From DYJE01 sp964637565 (GTDB taxonomy: Bacteria > Desulfobacterota > Desulfobacteria > Desulfobacterales > Desulfolunaceae): 64,000 nucleotides of DNA. A program made the translations under genes and the position numbers. This document shows, in pieces, positions 51,636 through 59,599 of this stretch. Numbering within the stretch: position 1 is the first letter of the stretch; each line of letters starts with the position of its first letter. The notes below the pieces were generated by a model that saw nothing but the letters and a program-made list of their open reading frames with translations, ran no database searches and had not been told where the DNA came from. Location: NCBI GenBank assembly GCA_964637565.1, contig CAZWTY010000007.1, positions 10,369 to 74,368 of the forward strand, read 5' to 3'.

Positions 51636-52853
51636 GTGATCTATATCATAAGCCTTTGTGTTTTTTCCGGGATCATCCTTTTTCTGGTGGGTCTCCTGCT
51701 TCTGCTTCAGAATGCCCTGACGAAAAAAGGGGACCGGTACATTACCTTGAACGGTGACACGGAAAAACGAATCAAGGTCACCGGAACGCCCACCGTTCTC
51801 ACGGCCCTGCTGTCCAACAGGATCTACCTTCCTTCCGCCTGCGGCGGCGGTGGTTCCTGCGGCATGTGCAAATGCGTGATCGAGGAAGGGGGAGGCGAAG
51901 TGCTGCCCACCGAACTGGCCCACCTGTCACGCAAGGAAAAGAAGGACAAGGTCCGGCTGGGCTGTCAGGTCAAGGTAAAAAACGACATGTCCATCGTCAT
52001 TCCGGAGTCGATTTTTTCCATCCGGAAGTACCAGGGAACGGTGGTGTCCAATAAAAATGTGGCCACGTTTATCAAGGAGCTGGTGGTGGAACTGGACGAA
52101 GGCGACGAGATGGTCTGCGAAGCCGGTTCCTACATCCAGATCGATGTCCCGCCCTACGATATCGCTTTCAAGGATTTCGACATTCCAGACAAGTACAGAG
52201 AGGACTGGGACCGTTACAATCTCTGGCGGTACAAAGGAAAACTCAGCGAACCGATTTTCAGGGCATACTCCCTGGCCAATCCCCCTTCGGAGACCAAACG
52301 GCTGATGCTCACGGTTAGGATCGACATGCCCGCTCCCTGGATTTCAGATATCCCTCCCGGAAAGGGTTCCACCTATATTTTCAACCTGAAGCCCGGGGAC
52401 CGGGTGACGATCAGCGGTCCCTACGGTGATTTTTTTGTGAAAAAAACAAACCGGGAGATGTGCTTTGTCGGAGGCGGAGCCGGTATGGCCCCCATGCGCT
52501 GCCATATTTTTCACCAGTTCTACACCTTGAAAACAGAACGGAAAACAACGTTCTGGTATGGGGCGAGATCGAAACGGGAGATGTTTTACCATGAGGATTT
52601 CGAAAAAATCGATAAGGTATTTCCCAACTTCAATTTTCATGTGGCCCTGTCCGATCCCAAACCCGAAGATGAATGGAAAGGGTTGACAGGGTTCATTCAC
52701 TCTGTTCTTTACCAGAACTATTTGAAAGAGCACAAAGACCCCACGGAAATCGAGTATTACCTCTGTGGCCCACCCCTGATGATCGATTCGGTGCTGGCCA
52801 TGTTGGACAGCCTGGGGGTGGAGCCCAACATGATCCATTACGACAAATTCTGA
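51636..52853 (+). CDS. nqrF: Na+-translocating NADH:quinone reductase subunit F
   Basis: The protein has 405 residues with AAGGAGG before the start. An N-terminal membrane helix leads to a [2Fe-2S] ferredoxin domain (ACGGGGSCGMCKC plus LGCQ). Then comes the FAD domain with RAYSLANPP and the NADH site CFVGGGAGMAPMR. It is the NADH entry point of the complex. Confidence 0.96.
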   Translation: MIYIISLCVFSGIILFLVGLLLLLQNALTKKGDRYITLNGDTEKRIKVTGTPTVLTALLSNRIYLPSACGGGGSCGMCKCVIEEGGGEVLPTELAHLSRKEKKDKVRLGCQVKVKNDMSIVIPESIFSIRKYQGTVVSNKNVATFIKELVVELDEGDEMVCEAGSYIQIDVPPYDIAFKDFDIPDKYREDWDRYNLWRYKGKLSEPIFRAYSLANPPSETKRLMLTVRIDMPAPWISDIPPGKGSTYIFNLKPGDRVTISGPYGDFFVKKTNREMCFVGGGAGMAPMRCHIFHQFYTLKTERKTTFWYGARSKREMFYHEDFEKIDKVFPNFNFHVALSDPKPEDEWKGLTGFIHSVLYQNYLKEHKDPTEIEYYLCGPPLMIDSVLAMLDSLGVEPNMIHYDKF

Positions 52854-52878
52854 TACTGTAAAAAGGAAAAAGACCCGG

Positions 52879-54060
52879 ATGATCATGAGACTGAGCAGGC
52901 TTTTTCGGGAATTCATGGAAAGCGAACAGGCGTCAGGTATTATTCTGATCGCCTGCACCGCGATTTCCATCATCATGGCAAACTCCGTGTTCGGCAGGGA
53001 TTACCTGGATTTCTGGCACATGAAAGTGGGTTTTGAAACGGGGGGCCTTGACCTGAAACACAGTCTGGAACACTGGATCAATGACGGGTTGATGGCTGTT
53101 TTCTTTCTTCTCATCGGGCTTGAAATCGAACGTGAGCTATACGTGGGCGAACTTTCCGATTTCAGGAACGCCTCCCTTCCCTTGTTTGCCGCCGCAGGAG
53201 GCATGGCGTGTCCCGCCCTGTTTCATTTTCTTTTGAACCGCGGACTTGAAGCCCAGGCCGGTGTGGGCATTCCCATGGCCACGGACATCGCCTTTGCCCT
53301 GGGTGTTCTGGCCCTGGTGGGTAACCGCGTTCCGGTGTCCCTGAAAATCTTCCTCACGGCACTGGCCATTGTGGATGACCTGGGGGCCATCGTGGTCATC
53401 GCGGTTTTCTATGTGGGTCATGTTTCCTTGGTGTATCTGGGCCTGTCCCTGGGGGTGTTCGCCCTGTTGATTCTGTTCAATCGCCTGGGTGTCAAACATC
53501 TTTTTTTCTATCTGATTCCAGGGTGTGTCATGTGGTATTTCATGCTGAAGTCGGGGGTCCACGCCACCATCGCCGGGGTTCTCCTGGCTTTTGCCATTCC
53601 TTTCAGAAACGGCGGGCAAGAATCCCCGTCCTCCCGGCTCCAGCACGGTCTCCACAAACCCGTGGCCTTTGTCATCATGCCCCTGTTCGCCCTGGCCAAC
53701 ACCGGAATCGTCCTTTCCGGAAACTGGGTCGAGGGCCTTGCCACCAGCAACTCCCTGGGGATATTCGCCGGATTATTTTTGGGCAAACCCATCGGGATTG
53801 TGCTGTTCGCCCTGGTGTCCCTGAAACTGGGCATCTCCAGGCTTCCCGAAGATCTTGGCCTGCGGCATCTGATCGGCGCGGGTTTTCTTGGAGGTATCGG
53901 GTTCACCATGTCGATTTTCATCACCCTTCTGGCCTTCGGCAACCCGGATCTTGTTCAGGAATCGAAAATCGCCATTCTGGTCACCTCGTTCCTTGCAGGG
54001 CTGACGGGCTTTGTCGTCCTCAAAACATGTCCTGGTTCCGACCATGGTGAAGGCAGATAA
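52879..54060 (+). CDS. nhaA: Na+/H+ antiporter NhaA
   Basis: The protein has 393 residues. The NhaA pattern is clear: INDGLMAVFFLLIGLEIERE, then PMATDIAFALGVLAL and LAIVDDLGAIVVIA (paired Asp of the ion site), later GFLGGIGFTMSIFI. It exchanges Na+ for H+. The gene lies 25 bp after nqrF in the same direction, so sodium pumped by Nqr and sodium/proton exchange appear co-regulated. Confidence 0.95.
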   Translation: MIMRLSRLFREFMESEQASGIILIACTAISIIMANSVFGRDYLDFWHMKVGFETGGLDLKHSLEHWINDGLMAVFFLLIGLEIERELYVGELSDFRNASLPLFAAAGGMACPALFHFLLNRGLEAQAGVGIPMATDIAFALGVLALVGNRVPVSLKIFLTALAIVDDLGAIVVIAVFYVGHVSLVYLGLSLGVFALLILFNRLGVKHLFFYLIPGCVMWYFMLKSGVHATIAGVLLAFAIPFRNGGQESPSSRLQHGLHKPVAFVIMPLFALANTGIVLSGNWVEGLATSNSLGIFAGLFLGKPIGIVLFALVSLKLGISRLPEDLGLRHLIGAGFLGGIGFTMSIFITLLAFGNPDLVQESKIAILVTSFLAGLTGFVVLKTCPGSDHGEGR

Positions 54061-54065
54061 ATCCG

Positions 54066-54722
54066 TTACTTTTTCCCCATGAGCGCCACGTCTTTGCGCG
54101 GGATCTCACAGGTCCAGCCTCGCTGGTTGGCAACCTGTCTCAGGGTCTCTTCTCTGTAAAAAACCACATGGGTGGGTTCTCTCCTGTAATGCCAGAGCTC
54201 GAACCGTGAATCTTCCGTCTGGAAACAGGTCATGAGGGCTAGCCAGCCCCCCGGTTTCAGCAACCGGTCAAGGCGTTTAAATTCCGTGGCCGGATGGTGA
54301 AAGTGCTCGATGACCTCCGTGCAGGTGATGAAATCGTAGGATTTACTCAACACCGTTGTGTCCGGATGGAAAAAGGGGTCGTAGCGGTTGGCCGAAAACC
54401 CTTGTTCCTCCATCATCAATGAAAGAGCAGGACCTGGGCCGCACCCGTAATCAAGGCCGCAGGCCCCCGGGCTGAGCTTTTCAACCAGGGGGCCTGCCAG
54501 CTTTGACAGGAAACGCCTGTATCCAGGATCCAGGGGATCGTTCCGGTGGTCAAGGTAACACTGGTATTCCTCTTCGACCGGAAGACGGTCCGAAGGATCG
54601 AGCCAGGTTGAAAGGCAGGTTTCGCAGCGGAAATAGGTCTGATCCCGAATGACCATGAACCGGCGGATGTCGGTACTTTCACAGACAGGGCAGGGACAGG
54701 GCGGTTCAGGTGCGGAAATCAT
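54066..54722 (-). CDS. SAM-dependent methyltransferase with N-terminal zinc ribbon
   Basis: The protein has 218 residues. Two Cys pairs (CPVCES and CETC) form a zinc ribbon, then a class I methyltransferase fold with LDYGCGPGPALSLMMEE (SAM site) and DFITCTEVIEHFHHP. The family acts on small molecules, quinones or lipids; the substrate is unknown. It follows the GNAT-rhomboid gene by 12 bp in one transcript. Confidence 0.82.
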   Translation of the reverse strand: MISAPEPPCPCPVCESTDIRRFMVIRDQTYFRCETCLSTWLDPSDRLPVEEEYQCYLDHRNDPLDPGYRRFLSKLAGPLVEKLSPGACGLDYGCGPGPALSLMMEEQGFSANRYDPFFHPDTTVLSKSYDFITCTEVIEHFHHPATEFKRLDRLLKPGGWLALMTCFQTEDSRFELWHYRREPTHVVFYREETLRQVANQRGWTCEIPRKDVALMGKK

Positions 54723-54734
54723 GGTCGGGGCTAA

Positions 54735-56372
54735 TTAATCCTTCACAGCTTTCATGGTTAGAAATCCAAGGGTCAGGGTGTATCCTATGAACAGGGCCAC
54801 GATATGGTGCAGAGCGAGAAAGCTCGCAAGGGACGCGGCGATGATCAGGGAGTAGAAAAGAAAGGGGACGAAAAGCCAGGCTTTTTTCGTCAAGCAGGCC
54901 CCGGTGCCTCCCAGAAGGGTGAACACGGCGTTGCTTGAGCCGTAGTCTCTCACATGCAGGAAATGGTTCTGATAATAAACGGGAAAATGTTTCAGAACAG
55001 GGTCCAGCAGAGCATGGGTGACAGGGTTGGAGAGAAAAAGCCCGGTCAGGGTGAGTGCAAAAAAATAACCGGCCCCCAGAACCCCTTCCACAAACACGCC
55101 GAAAATATAGAAGCTGAGCTGGTCTCCGAACAAATGGAACCCGTCGTTATGGAACAGGGGGCAGAGGGTCAGGCCTTTGATTGTGACCGTTGCCGGAGTA
55201 TAGGCGCTCTCACCGAACAGGCCGTAAACCCCTGGGACCGTCACTTTGAGAAGATGAAGAACCACAAAAAAAATCACCGACAGATGGGTCCATTTCGTTC
55301 TCCAGATGTAGTCCTTGAAAGAACGGAAATAGAGATCTTCCCCCTTGTCGGCCCGGTTCATGGACAGCACCCCCTGTTTTAACTCGAGGAACTTTCCCCA
55401 TTGCCTGGCCACAATACTCTGGACCAGGACCCAGAGCCCTTGCGGGAAATGGGCCTTGATCACGCATTTCAGGCTGTGGAGAAACCCCAGCCCGCTGGAC
55501 GCCAGGTAAAGATTGTCCCATCGGGTGGGGTTGAGTTTGTTCTTGAACCGGTAGTGGCCTGAAAAATTGTAGACGGAGCGGTGACGCCTGAAAAGAAAGT
55601 CGAGGAAAGCCGAGGCAGGTCCTTTCTTTTCGATGCGTGACAGGGGGGCCATTCCCAACCGGACTTCGGGGATTTTCTCGGCATGGAGGAGGCGCATCAC
55701 CTCGACGATCATCAATTCGTTGGTTCCGGCCCTGGCTTTGCCCGAGCGGATGATGTCGTTGAAATAATACCCGAGAACCTGGCCGTTGTAGCAGAAGGGA
55801 ACGGCGGTCATGAACGCCTGGATCGTGCCCCGCACGGTGAGGATGAACCAGCGTTTCAGGTCGTATTTGAAAAAAGGGTCCACCTGGTTCAGAAAACCAA
55901 GTTCAAAGGTTTTCTGTCGTTTCCAGTCATCGTGGAGGGCCGCGAGTTCTTGCCTGTAGATGTCCAGGTCGGCGGTCCTGATTTCAACCAGTTCGGCCCC
56001 TCTTTTTTTTAGTGTTCTCCCCAGGGGCAGGGCGTCCAGGGGTTCGGTCCTGAAATAGTCTTCCAGTTCGAAAATGGGTTCGCTGCCCACCTGCCAGACG
56101 GAAAAACCTTTTTCACCGAGAACGGAGGCGAGTTTTTCACCGATGGGGAAAAGGCAGAGCTTTTTGTTCCGGCTGTTTTTCAGGTCGATGATGGCCTGGG
56201 CCCGGGATTCCTCGTCACAGTGGGGTTCCGTGGCCAGAACGATGCGATTGCCGTAGGTGATGCCCCGTGCCTGACCGTTTTCGATCTGGATATGCTCAAG
56301 TCCGGGATACATGGACATGAACGAACTGGTCCTGTTCCCGTACTCCTTGAAAATGTCCCATTCCTGCTCCAT
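54735..56372 (-). CDS. LPG-synthase-like GNAT domain fused to a rhomboid-like membrane domain
   Basis: The protein has 545 residues from ATG 56372, preceded by AGAGGGG. Residues about 10-300 resemble DUF2156 (the aminoacyl-lipid synthase C-terminal domain, tandem GNAT fold; AGTNELMIVEVMRLL). Residues about 355-545 form six or seven membrane helices with a rhomboid look: His408/His413 and Asp417 where rhomboids have His and Asn (HNDGFHLFGD), GSSN (478-481) at the Gly-x-Ser-Gly site with Ser480 in place, and His522/523 at the last helix. The Gly to Asn change may reduce protease activity. The pairing suggests membrane lipid or protein modification; no known function. Confidence 0.75.
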   Translation of the reverse strand: MEQEWDIFKEYGNRTSSFMSMYPGLEHIQIENGQARGITYGNRIVLATEPHCDEESRAQAIIDLKNSRNKKLCLFPIGEKLASVLGEKGFSVWQVGSEPIFELEDYFRTEPLDALPLGRTLKKRGAELVEIRTADLDIYRQELAALHDDWKRQKTFELGFLNQVDPFFKYDLKRWFILTVRGTIQAFMTAVPFCYNGQVLGYYFNDIIRSGKARAGTNELMIVEVMRLLHAEKIPEVRLGMAPLSRIEKKGPASAFLDFLFRRHRSVYNFSGHYRFKNKLNPTRWDNLYLASSGLGFLHSLKCVIKAHFPQGLWVLVQSIVARQWGKFLELKQGVLSMNRADKGEDLYFRSFKDYIWRTKWTHLSVIFFVVLHLLKVTVPGVYGLFGESAYTPATVTIKGLTLCPLFHNDGFHLFGDQLSFYIFGVFVEGVLGAGYFFALTLTGLFLSNPVTHALLDPVLKHFPVYYQNHFLHVRDYGSSNAVFTLLGGTGACLTKKAWLFVPFLFYSLIIAASLASFLALHHIVALFIGYTLTLGFLTMKAVKD

Positions 56373-56442
56373 GAAACCCCTCTTGCGTTGAAATGTCCCT
56401 GAAATGAAAGAGCTGGATAATCCCCGGGTTTCAGGTGTTGAG

Positions 56443-56661
56443 TTATAGTGGTTGTCATAAATCCGTTCCGAATGAAAAACTGACGAACGTCGAACATCCA
56501 ACGCCCAACATCCAACATCGAATGAAGGATAACTCCTTTTTTAAATAGTGAATTTGAACACTGTTTTCTTTCCATGCGGAAAGGGTGAGCCGTGAACCCA
56601 TTCACTATTCGATGTTCATAAAAATGCGGCAATCGGAATTTTATTCTGACAACCACTATAA
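56443..56661. repeat. MITE-like element, 219 bp with 15-bp terminal inverted repeats
   Basis: TTATAGTGGTTGTCA (56443-56457) is perfectly mirrored by TGACAACCACTATAA (56647-56661). Inside are copies of the phrase CGAACATCCAACGCC and CAACATCCAACATCG, and a smaller inverted pair (ATCGAATGA and CATTCACTATTCGAT area). There is no coding capacity. It lies in the upstream region of the GNAT-rhomboid gene. Confidence 0.7.
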
Positions 56662-56863
56662 TCGGAGGGGTATTTTAGAACGGCGAAGTGAATCGGGCAA
56701 ACCATTTTTTTATTTTCTTTTTGAATAATAAATCTTGTCTTTAGATTAATGTTTTCTTTGAGTGAGAATGAAAGAATAATATATATCTGGTTGAGGAAGT
56801 ATTTGTTTGAAGGTGCTTTGAGGGTGCGGAGTTAAGGTCAAATTCAACCATAAAAGAAGAAAC
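56662..56863. other. AT-rich spacer
   Basis: Very AT-rich sequence beyond the MITE-like element, before an AT-rich gene. No gene or clear signal is seen. Confidence 0.4.
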
Positions 56864-57322
56864 TTAAAATTGGCTATATTTTAGCGCGGCTTCTAAAAAA
56901 TTGTTAGGAATTCTGCAAATTTTATGGCCAGGTCCTGCGAAAACGATTTGCTGATTGCCCTCAGCATGTAATTCTCCGCTCTTTGAATTATAAAAATAAA
57001 AAACCAACTCTCCACTTGCTTTGCCAATATTTTTTATTTGCATTTCAACACGGATATTGTCGTATAGGTAGAAATCTTTGTAATAATTACAAGACGCTGA
57101 TTTGGTGATTAAAATTAGTCCATTATTCATGCTTTCCGTAGCATCTTTAACGGCGTCTTTGACCCATAATTCCCTGACAATTCCCTGTATTTTAAAAAAA
57201 TTTACAAAATACATGTTTTTAAGAAGATTGGTATCTCCAATTGTGACATTTGTATAATAAATAAATTTATTTCCGGTATCTGAAGACTGCAAAGCGTCCC
57301 CCTTTTTCAGAAATTGAAGCAT
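56864..57322 (-). CDS. Hotdog-fold acyl-CoA thioesterase-like protein
   Basis: The protein has 152 residues. FIYYTNVTIGDTNLLKNMYF followed by VNFFKIQGIVRELW fits hotdog thioesterases of the 4-hydroxybenzoyl-CoA or polyketide type (Asp/Asn-rich loop before the central helix). The base composition is much more AT-rich than the flanking folD and GNAT genes, suggesting acquisition. Substrate unknown. Confidence 0.65.
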   Translation of the reverse strand: MLQFLKKGDALQSSDTGNKFIYYTNVTIGDTNLLKNMYFVNFFKIQGIVRELWVKDAVKDATESMNNGLILITKSASCNYYKDFYLYDNIRVEMQIKNIGKASGELVFYFYNSKSGELHAEGNQQIVFAGPGHKICRIPNNFLEAALKYSQF

Positions 57323-57332
57323 AGCTTTTGCT

Positions 57333-57371
57333 CCAGCATCCCGCCGTTCAAAAATAACGGTGGGATGCTGG
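57333..57371. terminator. Hairpin between folD and the hotdog gene
   Basis: CCAGCATCCCGCCGTT pairs with AACGGTGGGATGCTGG (16-bp arms with one G-T pair) around a short AT-rich loop. A T-run follows on the plus strand only; on the minus strand it stands 15 bp past the folD stop. Confidence 0.6.
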
Positions 57372-57385
57372 TTTTTATTTACCGC

Positions 57386-58315
57386 TTATTGAACCTGTTT
57401 CTCACAGGCCATGATGGTGTGTTTACAGAGAACGGAGGTGGTGACAGAGCCCACGCCTGCGGGAACGGGTGAAATGCGGGCCACGATGGGTTCCACGGCG
57501 TCGTAATCCACGTCTCCGCAGTACTTGCCGGGGTTCAGCGGGTCGGCGTTGATGCCCACGTCGATGAAGGTCTGGCCGGGTGATGCGGCGTTGGCTTTCA
57601 CCAGGCGGGGGAAACCTGCGGCGGCCACGATGATTTCAGCCTGTTTGCAGGTATCGGGAGTGGTTTTGTCCGTGGAATGGTCGGCCACTTCCATGCCCTT
57701 GTCCGTGAGTTTCAGTTCGTCCACGCAAAGGGTTCCCTTTTCGTTGAGATAGATTGTGGTGACTTGGGCTCCGGCTTTGAGAAGGAGGTAAGACACGGGT
57801 TTTCCAACCACCGGTCCCTGGCCGATGACCACGCATTTCTTGCCTTTGACAGGGACGTTGTAATGGGCCAGCATGTCCATGCAGGCCGTGGGGGTGCAGG
57901 GCGGGAAACCGGTGCTCTTGCCGGCAAAGAGCTGCTCGGCGCTGATGGAGCTCAGGCAGTCCACGTCCTTTTCCACAGGAATAAGGCTCTTGGTCTTCTT
58001 TTCGTCGATATGGGCGGGCAGGGGGGCGAACATCAGGATGCCGTGGATGTCCTTGCGGTTGCCCACCTCGGTGACCGCTTTGGAAAGGCTCTCCTGGTCG
58101 ATGTCTACGGGGTGTTCAAAAACTTCCACATCCATTCCGATGGAGGCGCAGGTTTTTTTCGCGCCGCCTTCGTAAAACAGGTCGTCAGGACGGGCGCCCA
58201 CGCGGATGATCCCGAGTTTCGGGGTTTTCCCCTTGGCCTTGAGGGCGGCTACGCGCTTGGTCAGATCGTCTTTCATTGCATCGGCAACAGGTTTTCCGGT
58301 CAGTCGTTCAGCCAT
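57386..58315 (-). CDS. folD: Methylenetetrahydrofolate dehydrogenase/cyclohydrolase
   Basis: The protein has 309 residues. Features of FolD: YEGGAKKTC near the N-terminus (the catalytic Tyr-x3-Lys), IMFAPLPAHID, KKCVVIGQGPVVGKPVSYLLL (NAD(P) site), and PVPAGVGSVTTSVL at the C-terminus. The motif GQGPVVGKP differs slightly from the usual GRSxxVGxP. It interconverts methylene-, methenyl- and formyl-tetrahydrofolate. A cyclodeaminase gene lies 14 bp upstream in the same operon. Confidence 0.9.
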   Translation of the reverse strand: MAERLTGKPVADAMKDDLTKRVAALKAKGKTPKLGIIRVGARPDDLFYEGGAKKTCASIGMDVEVFEHPVDIDQESLSKAVTEVGNRKDIHGILMFAPLPAHIDEKKTKSLIPVEKDVDCLSSISAEQLFAGKSTGFPPCTPTACMDMLAHYNVPVKGKKCVVIGQGPVVGKPVSYLLLKAGAQVTTIYLNEKGTLCVDELKLTDKGMEVADHSTDKTTPDTCKQAEIIVAAAGFPRLVKANAASPGQTFIDVGINADPLNPGKYCGDVDYDAVEPIVARISPVPAGVGSVTTSVLCKHTIMACEKQVQ

Positions 58316-58329
58316 GGTGATGTCCTTTC

Positions 58330-58965
58330 TTATTTGGTGAGTTTAGCCAGTACGCTGGCAAAAGTTTCGTCGGCGATCCGTGTTCCGTCTTCGAGAAGCT
58401 GATCCATCTCTTTTCTGATGTTTGCGACAAACGCCTGATCCTTGATGGTGTTCAGGTTGATGATCACATTGAGGCGTGCGGCGATCAGAGCCGCCTTGAG
58501 GAAGGCCACACCGCAGCCCACGTCTGAAATGGCGATGAGGGTTCCGATTTCACCCATCCTCTGGTGGATTTTGATGCCTTCAAAGGATTTGCGCATGATG
58601 TCCATGGGGACGCCGCAGGCGTTCTTGCTGCATGTCTCAAGGGTTTCCTCCTTGAATTTCGCCTGTTCCGGTGTGTCCTTGGGAAGACCGTAGGCCTTGG
58701 ACAGGGGCTCGAATTCTTCCGCGTCCTTGTCCACCAGGATGTTCAGGGCCTTGATGACCGCTTCACCCTTGGCGATGAGGTCTTTCACTTCCGGTTCCAC
58801 ATCGGCGTATTTTTTTTTTCCCACCGTGAGGTTGCCCACCATGTTGGACAGAGCCATGCCGATGGCCCCTCCCAGGGCCGCAGCCCCTCCGCCTCCCGGA
58901 ACAGGTGCTTTCGACGCGAGAACGTCGACGAAATCCTCACAGCTCTTCTTGACCATGGACTCCAT
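58330..58965 (-). CDS. fchA: Methenyltetrahydrofolate cyclohydrolase / formiminotetrahydrofolate cyclodeaminase family
   Basis: The protein has 211 residues. The FTCD cyclodeaminase fold is clear: SKAPVPGGGGAAALGGAIGMALSNMV, then VDKDAEEFEPLSKAYGLPKD and IGTLIAISDVGCGVAFLKAAL. In acetogens and sulfate reducers FchA hydrolyses methenyl- to formyl-tetrahydrofolate. Next to folD it points to the methyl branch of the Wood-Ljungdahl pathway or to one-carbon assimilation. Overlapping cyclohydrolase activity with FolD is common. Confidence 0.9.
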   Translation of the reverse strand: MESMVKKSCEDFVDVLASKAPVPGGGGAAALGGAIGMALSNMVGNLTVGKKKYADVEPEVKDLIAKGEAVIKALNILVDKDAEEFEPLSKAYGLPKDTPEQAKFKEETLETCSKNACGVPMDIMRKSFEGIKIHQRMGEIGTLIAISDVGCGVAFLKAALIAARLNVIINLNTIKDQAFVANIRKEMDQLLEDGTRIADETFASVLAKLTK

Positions 58966-59104
58966 AAACCTTCCTCCTTTACAACATTGATGAATATGTG
59001 CGGGGCAGAACCAGGCAAAAGGCAGGGACAGGGGGCACCGGTGGGGCGCATGGGAACGACGGATAGAACCGTGCCGCGCCGGTGATCGTGCCGATCCCGG
59101 ATTA

Positions 59105-59287
59105 AGGGCCTCGGAAAAAATGTTTTATCCCAAAATGCATCCCAGCTTCACATCATCTTTGAACGATCTTCGTGTAAAAAAGTCCTCGACATAGCTTTGC
59201 TATGCCTGCGGCTTTTTGCTCTCAGATCGTCCAAATCCGATGCAAATCAGGGCGCCTTTCAGGGCAAATCATTTTTTCCGAGACCCT
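59105..59287. repeat. 183-bp imperfect fold-back element
   Basis: Both ends begin AGGG-x-CTCGGAAAAAATG when read inwards, and the centre is CATAGC-TTT-GCTATG (about 59190). The arms pair imperfectly throughout (ACGATCT and AAAAAG blocks on both sides). There is no coding capacity. Such long hairpins are found scattered in Desulfobacterota genomes. Confidence 0.7.
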
Positions 59288-59487
59288 AACCTGATGCTGG
59301 GGTCAATTGATTTTTTATTTTTTACGTATAAACATATTGAACAAGCTCATCCATATATACAGCGACATCGTGATTTGTCAAAATATTTCGCTGGGTGACG
59401 TCATACTTTGTCAAAAGACAGGCCATGAGGGCCATGTAAAGGGAGGAAAAGCTTGACCAGAGAGAATTCAGACTGACAGCCCGTTGA

Positions 59488-59545
59488 ATCGCTATCGCAA
59501 TCGGGATCGCTATCGAAAAGTGTGGATATAGAATCCGATAGCGAT
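59488..59545. repeat. Cluster of ATCGCTATCG motifs
   Basis: ATCGCTATCG occurs at 59488-59497 and 59506-59515, and inverted (CGATAGCGAT) at 59536-59545. The inverted decamer also stands at 13876-13885. It is probably an intergenic repeat family. It lies downstream of the M48 gene (stop at 59600). Confidence 0.6.
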
Positions 59546-59599
59546 TTTTTGGCAAAGATCATGTTTTTAAAGCATGATCTGTTTGTACGAGGTGTGATT

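Noticed and set aside
47119..52853. Rnf complex instead of Nqr
   Set aside because: Despite the RnfC-like cysteines, the gene order A-B-C-D-E-F, the NqrF with [2Fe-2S], FAD and NADH sites, and the absence of RnfB mark it as Nqr.
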